From Pseudomonas fluorescens (GTDB lineage: Bacteria; Pseudomonadota; Gammaproteobacteria; Pseudomonadales; Pseudomonadaceae): a DNA stretch of 53,711 nucleotides. The stretch is from NCBI RefSeq assembly GCF_002022275.1, contig NZ_MSDF01000002.1:1-53711 (forward strand). Reading direction: 5' to 3'. A model generated the notes under the pieces. The model saw nothing but the letters and a program-made list of their open reading frames with translations, was not told the origin of the DNA and searched no databases. The position numbers were made by a program, and so were the translations under genes. Shown here piece after piece: positions 1 to 8,702 of this stretch (position 1 is its first letter; every line of letters starts with the position of its first letter).

Positions 1-243
1 CGCCATGCCATCTGCCAGACGCACGGTGATGTTTTTTTCCAGGCCGTTATCGCGCAGGGTGCGCTGGGCCGCGTGAAACGGCGGAGCCGCCACCTCCCCC
101 GCCAACGCCGCCGTAATCAGACCGCGACGCAGCATGGCCACCGGCAGGTAGCCGTGGTCGGAGCCGATATCGGCCAGGCGTGCACCAAAGGGCACGTTCG
201 CCGCCACGCGTTCCAGGCGCATGGATAAAGTGTGTTCGTTCAA
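1..243 (-). CDS. trmK: tRNA (adenine-22-N1)-methyltransferase-like, 5' end only
   Basis: The first 81 codons of a class I SAM-dependent methyltransferase of the TrmK/YqfN type, which in Bacillus methylates N1 of A22 in some tRNAs. The visible part has the SAM-binding motif I stretch LADIGSDHGYLPVAMLRRG, which is characteristic of this family, followed by a helix leading to RLADGMA, where the window ends. I chose the TTG start because AAGGAA lies about 7 nt upstream. An in-frame ATG at 222-220 is the alternative. It sits 24 nt downstream of the GntR-type regulator on the same strand and may be cotranscribed by chance. The C-terminus is outside the window. The family is fairly certain, but the tRNA substrate in Pseudomonas is inferred. 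Confidence 0.75.
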   Translation of the reverse strand, partial: MNEHTLSMRLERVAANVPFGARLADIGSDHGYLPVAMLRRGLITAALAGEVAAPPFHAAQRTLRDNGLEKNITVRLADGMA

Positions 244-267
244 CGGTTGTTCCTTGTCACCAGAAAA

Positions 268-978
268 TTACTCACCTGAAAACCGGTCGCGGCTGTTGGT
301 CAGGTGCAGCACCATCGCCGCCCGCGCTGCGTCGGGGTCCTGGCGCTTGATTGCGTTGAAGATTGCCTCGTGTTCCAGGTTCGCCAATTGGCCCAGTTTG
401 GCAAAGTCTGCACCGCCGCGCTCGGCGCCCTTGACCTGGGTGCGCGGGATCATCGCATTGCCCAGGTGCAGCATGATCTCGGTGAAAAACGTATTGCCGG
501 TGGCTTCGGCGATCAGTTGGTGAAAGCGTTTGTCTTCTTCCACGCAACTGTCGTTGTTGGCCAGCGAGGCCTGGTAGTCATCCAGCGCCTGGCGCATGTG
601 GGCCAGTTGCTCGTCGCTTCGGCGCAACGCTGCCAGCGCCACGGCCTGCACCTCCAGGCCCAGGCGCAACTCAAGCATGTTGCGCACGCTGGCGACCGTG
701 TCCACGTGCAGCCGCAAACCTTGTTGGGCGTGCGGCTCCAGCACAAAGGTGCCGATGCCGTGGCGCGTCTCTACCAGGCCTGATGCCTGCAACTTGGAAA
801 TGGCCTCACGCACCACGGTTCGGCTCACACCGTGTTCAAGCACGATGGTGGATTCCGATGGCAGTTTTTCACCGGGCTTGAGCTGCCCGAGCAGGATGCG
901 CTGGGTCAGCGCCTCCACCACGCCCTGAGCGAGGTTATTGGAACGTTTACGGACAAGGGTTCCGCTGTCAATCGGCAT
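268..978 (-). CDS. FadR-subfamily GntR regulator, probably of glucarate use
   Basis: A 236-residue DNA-binding repressor. The N-terminal winged helix is typical GntR (LPSESTIVLEHGVSRTVVREA, then LQASGLVETRHGIGTFV). The all-helical C-terminal half is FCD-like, with the expected acidic and histidine positions (ELRLGLEVQAVALAA, EDKRFHQLIAEATGN, HEAIFNAI) that usually bind a metal and a carboxylate ligand. The open frame runs upstream to 1062. I prefer the ATG at 978 because the sequence before it is low-complexity and unlike the family, although no strong ribosome binding site is visible. The gene faces the gudP-like/gudD pair, and a perfect FadR-type operator lies in the shared intergenic region. 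Control of glucarate or galactarate genes is an inference from this context. Confidence 0.85.
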   Translation of the reverse strand: MPIDSGTLVRKRSNNLAQGVVEALTQRILLGQLKPGEKLPSESTIVLEHGVSRTVVREAISKLQASGLVETRHGIGTFVLEPHAQQGLRLHVDTVASVRNMLELRLGLEVQAVALAALRRSDEQLAHMRQALDDYQASLANNDSCVEEDKRFHQLIAEATGNTFFTEIMLHLGNAMIPRTQVKGAERGGADFAKLGQLANLEHEAIFNAIKRQDPDAARAAMVLHLTNSRDRFSGE

Positions 979-1051
979 CGCTACGGGTCCACGGGGTTGG
1001 GCTGCGGGGGAGCTTAACACCCCTGCCGGTTTGATTCGAAAATCAATCAAC

Positions 1052-1062
1052 TTGTATGACAA
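1052..1062. promoter_or_regulatory. FadR-type operator, TTGTATGACAA
   Basis: This is a perfect match to the TNGTNNNACNA operator described for FadR-subfamily GntR proteins. It lies 74 nt upstream of the regulator's start, so it probably serves autoregulation. The 12-mer CAACTTGTATGA that contains its left part recurs exactly 200 bp to the right. Confidence 0.6.
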
Positions 1063-1251
1063 CCAATCTAATCGTTTGAATGCCTAGTAACCCACAGGCT
1101 AATCACCGAACGCTTCAGACGTCATCTTTACTGACAGCGAACCTCATAAAAACCCAGTAAACACTGCACAAATAACCAAAACACCTACTCACTCACCCGG
1201 CTTATAAGAACAAAATCACCCAGCACTGCATTGCGATTCCTGAAAAACAAC

Positions 1252-1262
1252 TTGTATGATGT
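1252..1262. promoter_or_regulatory. Second, imperfect FadR-type operator
   Basis: TTGTATGATGT keeps the left half and part of the right half of the operator at 1052. It lies 55 nt before the transporter start, where a repressor could block the gudP-gudD promoter. Apart from these two sites, the 338-bp region 979-1316 is A/T-richer and holds no gene. Confidence 0.45.
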
Positions 1263-1316
1263 CTGTCAACAAAACACGCAAACCCGCATAAAAATAATCA
1301 GGGGGAGTTTTGAATT

Positions 1317-2678
1317 GTGAACAATTCAAGCCATGCATCTGCCGCACCAGAAAGTGATTCAGTGCTCGCGCGCGCCGTGAGCAAAGTGAAGGGCCATGTG
1401 CTCCCACTGTTCGTGATCATGTTCATCCTCAACTACATCGACCGGGTCAATATCGGCTTCGTGCGCACGCACATGGAGCATGATCTGGGCATCGGCGCCG
1501 CCGCCTACGGCCTGGGTGCCGGGCTGTTCTTCATCGGCTACGCGTTATTCGAAGTGCCCTCCAACATGCTGCTGCAAAAGGTTGGCGCGCGTATCTGGCT
1601 GACCCGCATCATGTTCACCTGGGGCATCGTCGCCACGCTGATGGCCTTCATTCAGAACGAAACCCAGTTCTACATTCTGCGTTTCCTGCTGGGCGTGGCT
1701 GAAGCAGGGTTCTTCCCCGGGGTGATCTACTACTTCACCCGCTGGCTGCCCGGAGTCGAGCGCGGCAAAGCCATTGCGATCTTCCTCAGCGGTTCGGCGG
1801 TGGCCTCGCTGATTTCCGGCCCGTTGTCAGGCGCGCTGTTGCAAATCGAAGGGTTTGGCTTTCACGGCTGGCAATGGATGTTCGCCATAGAAGGTCTGGC
1901 CTCGGTGGCGCTGGGCTTTTTCGTGTGGTTCTGGCTCGACTCCAACCCCCATGACGCCAAATGGATGACTCGCGAAGAACAGGACGCACTGGTCGGCGCG
2001 ATTGATCAGGAACAGCGTGAGCGTGAGGCACTGACCACGGTCAAACCGACGATTGGCAAATTGCTCAAGGACCGCCAGATCCTGCTGTTCTGCGCCCTGT
2101 ATTTCTGCATCCAGCTGACGATTTACGCCGCGACGTTCTGGCTGCCGAGCATCATCAAGAAGATGGGTGACCTGAGTGATGTACAGGTGGGGTTCTTCAA
2201 CTCCATTCCGTGGCTGATCTCGATTATCGCCATGTACGCCTTCGCTTCGCTGTCAGGCAAATTCAAATTCCAGCAGGCCTGGGTCGCGGCAGCGCTGTTG
2301 ATCGCGGCCGCCGGGATGTTCATGTCCACCACCGGCGGGCCAATCTTCGCCTTTGTCGCGATCTGTTTTGCGGCCATCGGTTTCAAGTCGGCGTCCTCGC
2401 TGTTCTGGCCGATTCCACAGGGTTATCTGGACGTTCGCATCGCCGCAGCCGTGATCGCGCTGATCAACTCCATCGGCAACCTGGGCGGTTTTGTAGCCCC
2501 CACTACCTTCGGCTTTTTGGAACAGACCACCGGCTCAATCCAGGGCGGCCTCTACGGCCTGGCGGGTACCTCGGTGCTCGCGGCAATCCTGGTGTTCTTC
2601 GCCAAGACTGCGCCCTCTGCCGTATTGACCACGCCGAGCGCCGTGCCAGCGGGCGCCGCCATCAGTAAACCTCTTTAA
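1317..2678 (+). CDS. gudP: MFS transporter, glucarate/galactarate permease-like (ACS family)
   Basis: A 453-residue inner-membrane secondary transporter that probably imports D-glucarate or a related hexarate with protons. About 12 hydrophobic segments are visible, starting at [21 protein letters not shown]. That first segment carries the NYIDRVNIG signature common in the anion:cation symporter family of the major facilitator superfamily. The central cytoplasmic loop lies around residues 205-240. Length is normal for the family. The GTG start is supported by GGGGGAG 9 nt upstream. It ends 19 nt before gudD, so the two are an operon. The substrate is inferred from gudD and the facing GntR regulator, and galactarate cannot be excluded. 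Confidence 0.85.
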   Translation: MNNSSHASAAPESDSVLARAVSKVKGHVLPLFVIMFILNYIDRVNIGFVRTHMEHDLGIGAAAYGLGAGLFFIGYALFEVPSNMLLQKVGARIWLTRIMFTWGIVATLMAFIQNETQFYILRFLLGVAEAGFFPGVIYYFTRWLPGVERGKAIAIFLSGSAVASLISGPLSGALLQIEGFGFHGWQWMFAIEGLASVALGFFVWFWLDSNPHDAKWMTREEQDALVGAIDQEQREREALTTVKPTIGKLLKDRQILLFCALYFCIQLTIYAATFWLPSIIKKMGDLSDVQVGFFNSIPWLISIIAMYAFASLSGKFKFQQAWVAAALLIAAAGMFMSTTGGPIFAFVAICFAAIGFKSASSLFWPIPQGYLDVRIAAAVIALINSIGNLGGFVAPTTFGFLEQTTGSIQGGLYGLAGTSVLAAILVFFAKTAPSAVLTTPSAVPAGAAISKPL

Positions 2679-2697
2679 GCTTATTCAGGAAATTGCC

Positions 2698-4023
2698 ATG
2701 AGTACTCCCGTCGTCACCCACTTCCAGGTTATCCCCGTCGCCGGCCACGACAGCATGCTGCTGAACCTCAGCGGCGCACATGGGCCCTACTTCACCCGCA
2801 ATATCGTGATTCTCAAGGACAGCAGCGGCAACACCGGCGTGGGTGAAGTGCCCGGCGGCGAGCGCATCCGTGAAACCCTGGAAGACGCGCGCAGCCTGGT
2901 GATCGGCCAACCCATCGGCCACTACCAGCGCATCCTCAACCAGATGCGCAGCACCTTTGCCTCACGGGACGCGGCCGGGCGCGGCCTGCAAACCTTTGAC
3001 CTGCGCATCACCATCCACGCCGTCACCGCCATGGAAGCCGCCCTGCTCGACCTGCTGGGGCAATTCCTTGAAGTGCCCGTGGCCGCCTTGCTCGGCGAAG
3101 GGCAACAGCGCGATGCCGTAAAAATGCTCGGCTATCTGTTCTATATCGGTGATCGCAGCGCGACAACCTTGGCCTATCGCAACGAGGCCGACGCCGACGA
3201 TGACTGGTTCCGCCTGCGCCACGAGAAAGCGCTCACCAGCGACGCCGTGGTACGACTGGCCGAAGCCGCCAAAGCCAAATACGGCTTCAACGACTTCAAA
3301 CTCAAAGGCGGCGTATTAAGCGGCGATGCCGAAATCGAAGCCGTCACCGCGCTGGCCGAACGCTTCCCGGACGCGCGCATCACCCTCGACCCGAATGGCG
3401 CCTGGTCACTCAAGGAAGCCATCCGCCTGTGCCGCGATCAACACCACGTACTCGCCTACGCCGAAGACCCGTGCGGTGCCGAAAACGGCTACTCGGGCCG
3501 CGAAGTCATGGCCGAGTTCCGCCGTGCCACGGGCCTGAAAACCGCCACCAACATGATCGCCACCGACTGGCGTGAAATGGGCCACGCGATCCAGTTGCAA
3601 TCGGTCGACATCCCCCTTGCCGACCCGCACTTCTGGACGATGCAGGGTTCGGTCCGCGTGGCACAAATGTGCAATGAGTGGGGCCTGACCTGGGGCTCGC
3701 ACTCCAACAACCACTTCGATATTTCCCTGGCGATGTTCACTCAGGTCGCCGCCGCGGCACCGGGCGATATCACGGCCATCGATACCCACTGGATCTGGCA
3801 GGACGGCCAGCGCCTGACCAAGGAACCGCTGAAAATCGAAGGCGGTTATGTGAAAGTGCCGAGCAAGCCCGGCCTGGGGGTGGATATTGATATGGACGCC
3901 GTGGCGAAGGCCCACGAGGTGTACAAAGGCATGGGCCTTGGCGCGCGGGATGACAGCGTGGCGATGCAGTTTTTGATCCCGGGGTGGAGCTTTAACAACA
4001 AGCAGCCTTGCCTGGTGCGTTAG
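2698..4023 (+). CDS. gudD: Glucarate dehydratase
   Basis: An enolase-superfamily enzyme of 441 residues that removes water from D-glucarate (and usually L-idarate) to give 5-keto-4-deoxy-D-glucarate. The diagnostic residues are all visible: the KxK base motif in FKLKGG (K201, K203), metal ligands D231 in LDPNGAW and E256 in AEDPCG, and the second base H335 in [10 protein letters not shown]. The motif ATNMIATDW follows, as in known GlucD proteins. Length matches E. coli GudD (446). It follows the gudP-like gene by 19 nt. The next enzymes of the pathway (dehydratase/aldolase, semialdehyde dehydrogenase) are not in the window. A galactarate-active homologue is unlikely given the close motif match. 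Confidence 0.93.
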   Translation: MSTPVVTHFQVIPVAGHDSMLLNLSGAHGPYFTRNIVILKDSSGNTGVGEVPGGERIRETLEDARSLVIGQPIGHYQRILNQMRSTFASRDAAGRGLQTFDLRITIHAVTAMEAALLDLLGQFLEVPVAALLGEGQQRDAVKMLGYLFYIGDRSATTLAYRNEADADDDWFRLRHEKALTSDAVVRLAEAAKAKYGFNDFKLKGGVLSGDAEIEAVTALAERFPDARITLDPNGAWSLKEAIRLCRDQHHVLAYAEDPCGAENGYSGREVMAEFRRATGLKTATNMIATDWREMGHAIQLQSVDIPLADPHFWTMQGSVRVAQMCNEWGLTWGSHSNNHFDISLAMFTQVAAAAPGDITAIDTHWIWQDGQRLTKEPLKIEGGYVKVPSKPGLGVDIDMDAVAKAHEVYKGMGLGARDDSVAMQFLIPGWSFNNKQPCLVR

Positions 4024-4045
4024 GGCTCCCTGCGAACACAGCACC

Positions 4046-4231
4046 TGTGGCGAGCGGGCTTGTTGTTGGGAATGGGCTTTCTGTGGCGAGCGGGCTTGCC
4101 CGCGTTGGGCTGCGAAGCAGCCCTGAAACCTGACAGCGCGGTCTATCAGTTGCACCGCGTCGTTTGAATTGGCAGCGCTTCGCACTCCAACGCGGGCAAG
4201 CCCGCTCGCCACAACAAGCCCGCTCGCCACA
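4046..4231. repeat. REP doublet, TGTGGCGAGCGGGC family
   Basis: Several copies of TGTGGCGAGCGGGCTTG occur at 4046 and 4082, and their reverse complement occurs at 4187-4213 and 4215-4231. The facing copies form an inverted pair (REPIN-like) around a 70-90-bp centre containing GCGAAGCAGCCCTGAAACC. The same composite element occurs near 44.2 kb. It separates gudD from the convergent antitoxin gene. Confidence 0.85.
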
Positions 4232-4236
4232 GGAGA

Positions 4237-4617
4237 TCAGGGTTTACTGGCCGCTGTCGATTTTGCCCTGGCCGTTTTCCTGGGTGCAATTGGCTGCACC
4301 GTCAGCTCCACACCCAGGGCCAGCATCAGCTTCTGAATCGTCTCATAGCGGGTTTTCGAACCGCCTTTCAGGGTTTTATAAAGACTCTCCCGATTGACCC
4401 CCGCCGCCTCGGCGACTTTGTTCACGCCCTGGGCTTTGGCAACCTCGGCAAGCGCCTTCATCAGTATCTGCGGGTCTTGCGACTTCATGCTTTGCGCCAG
4501 ATACGCGCTGATAACCTCCGGGCTGTCGAGGAAGCGCGAGGCTTCGTAAACGCTGGTACCGGAGGTATCAAGATCGAGGATCGGCATGTCCTCAGGTTTG
4601 AATTTTGATTCGCTCAT
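4237..4617 (-). CDS. Addiction-module antidote protein (HI1420/HigA-like)
   Basis: A 126-residue antitoxin with a helix-turn-helix in its second half: LMKALAEVAKAQGVNKVAEA followed by AGVNRESLYKTLKGGSKTRYETI, typical of the DNA-binding antidotes that lie downstream of Gp49-like killers. The N-terminal 50 residues would wrap the toxin, and the HTH would bind the operon's own promoter. The C-terminal tail is basic and Ala-rich (PRKTARAKSTAAS). It begins one nucleotide after the toxin's stop codon, so the two proteins are translationally linked in toxin-first order. Family assignment is strong; biological activity is untested. Confidence 0.85.
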   Translation of the reverse strand: MSESKFKPEDMPILDLDTSGTSVYEASRFLDSPEVISAYLAQSMKSQDPQILMKALAEVAKAQGVNKVAEAAGVNRESLYKTLKGGSKTRYETIQKLMLALGVELTVQPIAPRKTARAKSTAASKP

Positions 4618-4618
4618 T

Positions 4619-4921
4619 TCATCTACCTCTCAGGGCATCGAGTATCTCTTTTGCCCGCTTGATTCCTCTGTTCTGGTCGGTCTTGTCACTGCCCCACAGC
4701 ATCAGATACGCAGCGATGCCCGTGCGCACAAAATAAATCCGGTAGCCGGGCCCGACAAAAACACGCATTTCACTCAAGCCTTCGCCTACCGGCTCGCAAT
4801 CGCCAAAGTTGTTTTCTTCGGCGCGGTCCAACCGAGTCAGAACAGCCGTTTTGCCGCAAATATCCCTCATACCGTCGAGCCATGTATCGAACTCCGGCGT
4901 CCTGCCGATCAAATTAGTCAC
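4619..4921 (-). CDS. RelE/ParE-superfamily toxin (Gp49/HI1419-like)
   Basis: A 100-residue protein of the Gp49 'addiction module killer' family, small basic RelE-like folds that usually cleave mRNA at the ribosome. Visible family features are TPEFDTWLDG at the N-terminus, DRAEENNFGDCEPVGEGLSEMRVFVGPGYRIYF in the middle (written here in part only as a guide: the core is GLSEMRVFVGPGYRIYF), and the closing SDKTDQNRGIKRAKEIL. Length is typical. The start is GTG with only a weak upstream purine stretch. It precedes its antidote gene by one nucleotide. A perfect 6-bp inverted repeat just upstream is a candidate autoregulatory operator. Endoribonuclease activity is known for relatives and inferred here. 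Confidence 0.85.
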   Translation of the reverse strand: MTNLIGRTPEFDTWLDGMRDICGKTAVLTRLDRAEENNFGDCEPVGEGLSEMRVFVGPGYRIYFVRTGIAAYLMLWGSDKTDQNRGIKRAKEILDALRGR

Positions 4922-4931
4922 GACGTCACTT

Positions 4932-4947
4932 GTAGCCTACTGGCTAC
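4932..4947. promoter_or_regulatory. Inverted repeat upstream of the toxin-antitoxin operon
   Basis: GTAGCC-TACT-GGCTAC is a perfect 6-bp inverted repeat with a 4-nt centre, 11 nt before the toxin's GTG. Its position fits a site where the antidote or the complex represses its own operon. Confidence 0.45.
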
Positions 4948-5061
4948 TCCCCTCTGATGCTAGTGAATTTTCAAAACCGGTGAGCTCCGGGTTAAAAAAC
5001 ACTAGTCCAACCCCCGCAGGAGCAGCCGATCGAATCTATTAGCGCTTGTTTCTCCTGCCGT

Positions 5062-5985
5062 TTAAAGCGCCCGATCAAACAACGGCGTCACGTCATACCG
5101 CTGCTTGAGCATTTGCGCATCCACCAGGAAATCCGCCGTGGCCTGGGCCTCGCTGACAATTGTCGGCGAGATCGGCAGCACCTTGATCGCATCACGTTTG
5201 AACCACACCTTGGCAATATCCGGTGCTGATTGGTTGGCCTTCGACCAGGCTTCGGCGTACGCGTCAATATGGCTGTTGCTCCACACCCGGGCGCGGGTCA
5301 GGCGGGCGATAAAATCTTTGATGATCGCGCCTTTTTGCGCGAGCGCCGGTTCATACGCGACGATATAGGTGGGCGCGCTCATCAGGCCCTTGGCATTGCG
5401 AATCAGCGTGCTGCCCTCTTTTTCCTGCAGCGACACGTAGGGTTCCCAGGTGCCGAAGGCGTCGATATCACCCTGAGTCAGCGCCAGGCTGGCTTCGGCG
5501 GGAAGCAGGTATTTGAAGGTCACGCTGCTGCGCGGCACGCCGGCCTCATCCAGGGCTTTGTAGGCCAATTGCTGGCTCCATGAACCGTTCCAGATCGCGA
5601 CTGTCTTGCCCTTGAGGTCGGCCACCGACTGAATGCCCTTGCGCGCCACAATGCCGACGCCGTCGAGGCTGGTTTGGGTGCTGGCAACCACCTTCACGGG
5701 CGCACCATTGGCGGCGAGGCTGATCACCGGCGTGTCACCGACGATGCCGACATCCAGGGCACCGCTGGCAACGGCCGAGGCTACTGGCGAGCCGGTATTG
5801 AAGCGTTTGAAATCGATTTTATACGGCAAGTCTTTCAGCTCGCCGGACAGCTCCAGAACGATGCGGTTGGAAAAGAATTGGTCGCCCACAGTCAGGGTCA
5901 GTGGCTCTGCCGCCCATACCGATGAGCCGTGCAGCGTGAGAGAGGCCAGGCCCAACAGGGCGAGCAGGTTTCGACGATTGATCAT
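5062..5985 (-). CDS. Sulfonate-type ABC transporter substrate-binding protein (SsuA/TauA-like)
   Basis: A 307-residue periplasmic binding protein of the NMT1/SsuA family, which delivers aliphatic sulfonates, taurine or sulfate esters to an ABC importer. The N-terminus MINRRNLLALLGLASL has an RR pair and a hydrophobic core ending in VWA/AEP, a likely signal cleavage site. Family motifs include LTVGDQFFSNRIVLEL, DVGIVGDTPVISLAANGAPVK, VADLKGKTVAIWNGSWS and GDIDAFGTWEP. The open frame extends 12 codons further upstream, but this start gives a proper signal peptide. No permease or ATPase gene is adjacent, so it is an orphan binding protein here. The divergent neighbour is an SfnB/DszC-like flavoprotein, which supports a sulfur-scavenging role. 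Confidence 0.82.
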   Translation of the reverse strand: MINRRNLLALLGLASLTLHGSSVWAAEPLTLTVGDQFFSNRIVLELSGELKDLPYKIDFKRFNTGSPVASAVASGALDVGIVGDTPVISLAANGAPVKVVASTQTSLDGVGIVARKGIQSVADLKGKTVAIWNGSWSQQLAYKALDEAGVPRSSVTFKYLLPAEASLALTQGDIDAFGTWEPYVSLQEKEGSTLIRNAKGLMSAPTYIVAYEPALAQKGAIIKDFIARLTRARVWSNSHIDAYAEAWSKANQSAPDIAKVWFKRDAIKVLPISPTIVSEAQATADFLVDAQMLKQRYDVTPLFDRAL

Positions 5986-6285
5986 GAACGCAATCCACAG
6001 GTTGATGGCTGACTCAACCATCTGTGGGCGTGCAGTCTGGTGATGAGAGGAAGGTTTGGCGGTCGCCGAGCGTGGCGCCCGTAGAAGCTAACGCAATAAA
6101 ACCGCGAGGTTTAATACTGTTGCGCACTATCGATAGAACTGGCGCACAGCTCCATAGCTATTTTTCGTATTAAAAACTTCGCCAACCGTGGGTTAGGGTT
6201 ACGTCACCAGACCACTGGGCCCTGCTTCTGAACCCTTTTTTACAGCGCCGCCGCGACCACGCGTGCCGGCCCGGCAAGGTCAATC
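5986..6285. other. Divergent intergenic region, 300 bp
   Basis: This stretch holds no gene. It must carry the divergent promoters for the binding protein and the flavoprotein. A 10-bp palindrome CTATCGATAG lies at 6127-6136, and GCGCA...ATAG occurs twice about 21 bp apart (6122 and 6142), so a regulator site is possible. I could not recognise a sigma-54 promoter of the SfnR-regulated type. Confidence 0.3.
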
Positions 6286-7524
6286 ATGTCCAATCCTGCT
6301 TTGAACATCTGGGGCGCACCGCCGTCTGCCCGCTATGAACAACTGGCTGCACCGTTTCGCCCGCTGTTTGCACAGATTCTCGCCAAGGCCGCCGAGGCTG
6401 ATCAGACGCGCGCCAGTCTGGCCGAGGTTATCCAGCAACTGAACTCACTGGGTTTACCGCGCTGGCGTCTACCCGCGCGTTACGGCGGCCAGGATGCAAC
6501 CTTCGCCGAACTGCTCGCCTTGCTCACCGAACTGTCCGCCGCCGACTCCAACATCACTCAGTCTCTGCGCGGGCATTTTGGTTTTTGCGAAGACGTGCTC
6601 TGCGCCAAGGACCTTGAGTGGCGCGCCACCTGGCTCGACCGGCTCGGCACAGGCGCCCTGCTCTCCCCGGGCAGCACCGAAGTCGGCAACCAGACCCGTG
6701 GTGAATTCGAAACCCGCCTGCACCGCGATGCAAGCGGCACGCTGCGCATCAGCGGCAGAAAGTTCTACACCACCGGCGCGCTCTACAGCGACCTGATCAA
6801 CACCATCGCCACGGGCGAAGACGGCGAAACCCGCAGCGTGGTCGTCAACCTCAAGGCCCCCGGCGTGCAGATCATCGATGACTGGAACGGCTTCGGCCAA
6901 CGCCTGACCGCCAGTGGCACCTGCATCTTCGACAACGCCCCGCTGGAAGACGAAGGGCGCCCCACCACGCAACGGTTTGGCTACGGGCAATCGTTCTTCC
7001 AGATCTACCACCTTGCTACCCTCGCCGGCATCGCGCGCCGTGCCGCTTTAAGTGGCGCCGAAGAACTCAGCGCACGCGCCAGAACCTTCACCACCGGTAA
7101 CGCCGACACCGCTGCCCAAGACGTGCAATTGCTGCAAGTGATCGGCGAAGTCGCCAGCCAAGCCTACGCCGCGCAGGCCATCACACAGCAGGCGGCGCGG
7201 CGCTTGGATCAGACCGCGCACTACGTGATCGCCCATGATCAGCCACTGCACGATGATGACCCGCAGGTGGCACTGGCAGAGCTGGAAGTATGCCTGGCGG
7301 TAAACCCGGTGATTGATGCGACGCTTGCTGCGACTACAGCGCTGTTCGATGCACTGGGCGCCAGTGCCACGGCCAGTAACAAGGCGCTGGACCGGTTGTG
7401 GCGCAATGCGCGCACCTTGGCGAACCACAATCCGCGGGTGTACAAGTCGCGAATTGTGGGCAATTACCTGGTGAATGGGTTGCTGCCGCCGGCGCAGTGG
7501 CGAGTGGGTGTGGCAAAAGGCTGA
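6286..7524 (+). CDS. Acyl-CoA dehydrogenase-fold flavoprotein, SfnB/DszC-like
   Basis: A 412-residue protein with the full acyl-CoA dehydrogenase architecture: a helical N-domain (residues 1-120), a beta-barrel middle (GSTEVGNQTRG, ISGRKFYTTGALYSDLINTIA, VQIIDDWNGFGQRLTASGTCIFDN) and a helical C-domain. The glutamate base of true acyl-CoA dehydrogenases is not evident. The motifs KFYTTGA and GFGQRLTASGT are those of the group D flavin monooxygenases and SfnB-type sulfur-acquisition proteins, which oxygenate sulfones or sulfonates with reduced flavin. It faces a sulfonate-type binding protein across 300 bp. I infer a role in organosulfur use during sulfate limitation. A plain dehydrogenase cannot be excluded. 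Confidence 0.75.
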   Translation: MSNPALNIWGAPPSARYEQLAAPFRPLFAQILAKAAEADQTRASLAEVIQQLNSLGLPRWRLPARYGGQDATFAELLALLTELSAADSNITQSLRGHFGFCEDVLCAKDLEWRATWLDRLGTGALLSPGSTEVGNQTRGEFETRLHRDASGTLRISGRKFYTTGALYSDLINTIATGEDGETRSVVVNLKAPGVQIIDDWNGFGQRLTASGTCIFDNAPLEDEGRPTTQRFGYGQSFFQIYHLATLAGIARRAALSGAEELSARARTFTTGNADTAAQDVQLLQVIGEVASQAYAAQAITQQAARRLDQTAHYVIAHDQPLHDDDPQVALAELEVCLAVNPVIDATLAATTALFDALGASATASNKALDRLWRNARTLANHNPRVYKSRIVGNYLVNGLLPPAQWRVGVAKG

Positions 7525-7546
7525 CGGTCACTGTGGCGAGCATTAT

Positions 7547-8557
7547 TTAAGCGATCTTGATGACCACCTTGCCAAATGCCCCTCTTGCAAGATGCTCATA
7601 AGCCTCGCGCGCCTGTTCGAACGAATACACCCGCTCGATCACGGGGCGAATCTTGTGCTCGTTCAAAAACGCGTTCATCCGATCAAAGGATGAGCGCGGT
7701 GCGACAGCGATACCGCGGATCGTGGTCTGACGAAATATCAGCGGCATCAGGTTCAATTGCACGGTCTGCCCCGTCAGAAAACCAATCTGCGCGATACGCC
7801 CGGCAGCCTTGGTGGCCGCCACCGACTGGTTGATGCCACTGCCTCCGGCAACATCGAGCAGCAGGTCAACGCCCTTGCCCTCGGTCAACTTCAGCACCTG
7901 CGTTTGCCAGGCAGGCGTGCTCCGATAGTTGATACCTGCCGCGGCGCCCAAGCCGATGACGGTTTGCAGGTTTTTATCACTGCTGGACGTGGCGATCACT
8001 CTGGCCCCCAACGCAGTTGCGATTTGCACAGCGAAGATGGACACCCCACCGGTGCCCTGGACCAAGACGGTCTGACCGGGCTGGATCTGCCCAAAATCCA
8101 CCAGCGAGTACCAGGCCGTTAACGCAGCGATCGGCAACGTGGCAGCCTCCTCGTCGCTCATGTTATCGGGGGCGCGCACCGCACTGTCCTCGTGGATGAT
8201 CATGTACTCGGCCAGCCCGCCAGGCAACGGAGAACCAAAGCAGTAGTCCGGCTCATCCGGACCGGGTTCGCCGTCCAGCCAGCGTGAATACAGGTGCGAG
8301 TTCACGCGATCGCCTACGTTGAAGCGCGAAACACCCTCACCCACCGCGACCACGGTACCGGCGGCATCGCTTACCGGAATCAGATCCTTTGGCACTGTGT
8401 GCGGTTCGTAGATGCCATCCACGATGGCCTTGTCGCGAAAATTCAGCGAGACGGCACCCACCTTGACCAGCAGCTCGCCGGGCTTTGGTGTTGGTGTAGG
8501 CACTTCAGCCCTGTGCAGATTGTCGAGCCCGAATTCTTTGAGTAACCAAGCCTTCAT
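7547..8557 (-). CDS. MDR-superfamily NAD(P)-dependent alcohol dehydrogenase/quinone reductase
   Basis: A 336-residue medium-chain dehydrogenase/reductase. The GroES-like catalytic domain comes first (MKAWLLKEFGLDNLHR, VSLNFRDKAIVDG, GTVVAVGEGVSRFNVGDRV). The Rossmann domain follows, with the nucleotide loop VQGTGGVSIFAVQIA and a downstream ATSSSDKN. There is no cysteine cluster for structural zinc, and the usual catalytic zinc ligands are not apparent, so it resembles the zinc-free quinone oxidoreductase/alkenal reductase branch. The open frame extends 85 codons upstream, but the family N-terminus starts at the ATG used here. A LysR gene is divergently transcribed 145 bp away and probably controls it. 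The substrate is unknown. Confidence 0.8.
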   Translation of the reverse strand: MKAWLLKEFGLDNLHRAEVPTPTPKPGELLVKVGAVSLNFRDKAIVDGIYEPHTVPKDLIPVSDAAGTVVAVGEGVSRFNVGDRVNSHLYSRWLDGEPGPDEPDYCFGSPLPGGLAEYMIIHEDSAVRAPDNMSDEEAATLPIAALTAWYSLVDFGQIQPGQTVLVQGTGGVSIFAVQIATALGARVIATSSSDKNLQTVIGLGAAAGINYRSTPAWQTQVLKLTEGKGVDLLLDVAGGSGINQSVAATKAAGRIAQIGFLTGQTVQLNLMPLIFRQTTIRGIAVAPRSSFDRMNAFLNEHKIRPVIERVYSFEQAREAYEHLARGAFGKVVIKIA

Positions 8558-8702
8558 AACGTATTCCCCGCGTGACGTGAGAGGCGGCATTGCCTTGAAC
8601 ACATCATTCGCCGTTTGCCTGAGGCAATAAATACGCAGAAATGCACATGATTGTTCTATTCTGATGCAACAGTCATAACCAAAACCGTGATCAGGGCCCC
8701 CC

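Noticed and set aside
1216..1407. Minus-strand frame of 63 codons before gudP
   Set aside because: It covers the promoter and the start of the transporter gene in antisense, with no supporting signal.
3406..4230. Minus-strand frame of 274 codons across gudD
   Set aside because: It is antisense to gudD, which has all of its catalytic residues, and extends into a REP element. No family similarity.
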